Shown: positions 62,760 through 64,000 of the stretch, one piece after another
How positions within the stretch are numbered: position 1 is the stretch's first letter
How the letters are laid out: the number at the start of each line of letters is the position of its first letter
Assembly: GCA_019914995.1 (NCBI GenBank)
Contig: CM034136.1
Span: 1,689,270 to 1,753,269, forward strand
Direction: 5' to 3'
Source of the DNA: Acanthochlamys bracteata
Taxonomy: Eukaryota > Streptophyta > Magnoliopsida > Pandanales > Velloziaceae
Length of the DNA stretch: 64,000 nt
The notes under the pieces: model-generated
What the model saw: the letters and a program-made list of their open reading frames with translations, nothing else
What the model was told of the DNA's origin: nothing
Databases searched by the model: none
Made by a program: the position numbers and the translations under genes

Positions 62760-64000
62760 AATGAGGCATGGGTTTCGAATATTATATTTTAGATGGTATA
62801 AGTGCAGATGCTATCATGATTCAAATGGAGTAGAGTTTGCCTATGTCAGTGATATGGGTAAGATGAGAGACACCTCTTTCTTGGACGCTTTGGAGGATGA
62901 AATCTTTTGCTATAGAGAGAAGCACATGCCGAAACATCTCCAATTGCATATGACATTGTTTAGGCTTTCAGCCATTAGATGCCCAAAGTCAAGTCCATGC
63001 CATTGAAGTGGAAAAGGATTAGCATCCACTATGAGATTAGCGCCTTGGGCTGTGATAGGTATCTAAAGGCAAATGACTTTAATAGGGTGCATGCTACTGT
63101 TGGCCAATTCAACGTTGATAGGTAGATAATAGTTGAGAAAAGAAGAAGCTTTTATCCAATATGTTAGTAATAAAATTGTGAGTACTCTCCGAGTCGATCA
63201 GGATGAAAACATCTTGGTGTTTGATTTTTCGGACCATATTAATGGTCAGCAGACCGACCATGCCGTGTATTGTACTTAGGCACCTGCGTGGCATTCGTGC
63301 CATAGCATCTAAGGTTGTCTTGTCTTTTAGGTAATTCATTTTATCAAAATTGTGATGGTGCAAAGATGATTGTGGTCGTACTTTGTATTGCAATACAGAC
63401 AAGCTTTTTGTGCGACAAAGGTTGATCTTAACATGAGTCAGACTGATGGGTCTTTGATATGGTAGGCTGAGCATTAGGTGCTGATGTCTGAGAGGTGTTT
63501 GTGGAGCTACTTTCTTAAGTGACTGGTTCGGGTAAAGAAGTTATAGCAAAGATACCCAATTGAATGTAAAAGGGACGCTATTGCTAAGCAAAGTCCAAAA
63601 AATTGTTTCTACGCATATGACATAGTAAGCGTGCATGCGGTTTCTAACTCTTACTGTTGCTGGATAATGATCTCCGGGGCAAGTTTCTGTCTCCACTCAA
63701 GGTCTTGTTTAGTACTGTATGAAAACTATATTCATAAACGTCAAAAGTATTTTGACAATCAACTATTATTCTTATTTGAGCCAACTGTTAGAGATAAATA
63801 TTAGGGATTGCCAAATGCCGTTGGGCTAAAATGACATAGATACCCTCAATGAGATCCTTCTATGATTGTTTCGGCTAGTATTGCTCAATATTTTGCTACC
63901 ATCTATTTACGTCACTGTTGAAGCACATAACTGAAATTGCAACTTCTTTAAAGAGAAGGTGTGAACGTGGCGAAACTCATTCGCGGAGTATAGCCATTCT
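62760..64000 (-). pseudogene. Ty3/gypsy gag-protease relic, runs off the window
   Basis: On the minus strand the order is gag then protease. A CCHC knuckle with gypsy spacing, CLYCNTKYDHNHLC, lies at about 63365-63420. Then the aspartic protease motif reads FILIDSESTHNF (about 63180-63215), where the family has D-S/T-G; the Gly is Glu. Further on, HFNGMDLTLGI and WLKA (62960-63010) match the conserved protease end GG-x-DLVLG-x-WL. Frames shift and stops occur, so it is inactive. Reverse transcriptase is not recognisable in the window; it would lie below 62760 and seems deleted. The gag continues past 64000. Confidence 0.75.

Noticed and set aside
62761-63006. 81-residue plus-strand ORF
   Set aside because: Antisense shadow of the gypsy protease end, which is supported on the minus strand.

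Overview
The window is nuclear DNA of a flowering plant, probably a eudicot. It is AT-rich, its genes are split by GT-AG introns and encode plant nuclear proteins, and it is littered with plant transposons: a Tork/TNT1-type copia element, a Ty3/gypsy relic, Tourist-like and hAT-like MITEs, TA-flanked foldback elements and a tRNA-derived SINE. No operons, rRNA genes or CRISPR arrays are seen. All calls come from reading the sequence by eye and from family knowledge; no database was searched.

Layout. 1-7000 is a pile of nested repeats: a degenerate ~220 bp tandem repeat, a 3.8 kb foldback element between TA runs, one orphan arm of a related element, and four hairpin MITEs. 7300-9250 holds a 5' leader with a telo-box and one orphan exon that resembles the start of the RNA polymerase I largest subunit. 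9594-10064 (-) is a small acidic protein gene. 12189-23612 (-) is a seven-exon ESF2/ABT1-like ribosome-biogenesis gene whose 8 kb first intron contains an antisense FAR1/MULE pseudogene and two Tourist-like MITEs. 24137-24310 is a near-perfect palindrome. 25040-26760 is a GC-richer tandem pair. 30665-31174 (+) is a small basic protein gene followed by a SINE-like unit. 32770-45968 (-) is a nine-exon CELF/Bruno-like RNA-binding protein gene (BRN1/BRN2 type). 47885-48256 (-) is a truncated, frameshifted guanosine deaminase pseudogene. 50876-54650 is an internally deleted copia element with both LTRs, PBS, PPT and TSD. 55356-56119 is a hAT-like non-autonomous element. 59688-59732 (+) looks like an orphan first coding exon. 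60497-62460 is repetitive and LTR-like, and 62760 to the window end is a minus-strand Ty3/gypsy gag-protease relic.

The two well-supported large genes have unrelated jobs: pre-rRNA processing in the nucleolus (ESF2) and mRNA binding (BRN1). Both are single-copy-like genes with compact exons stretched by repeat-filled introns. I did not find a convincing undescribed multi-gene system. The most interesting points are fine-scale: a stop codon that overlaps a strong splice donor and an in-frame duplicated exon in BRN1, an 84 nt in-frame GC-AG intron in ESF2, the large palindrome, and the nested foldback cluster.
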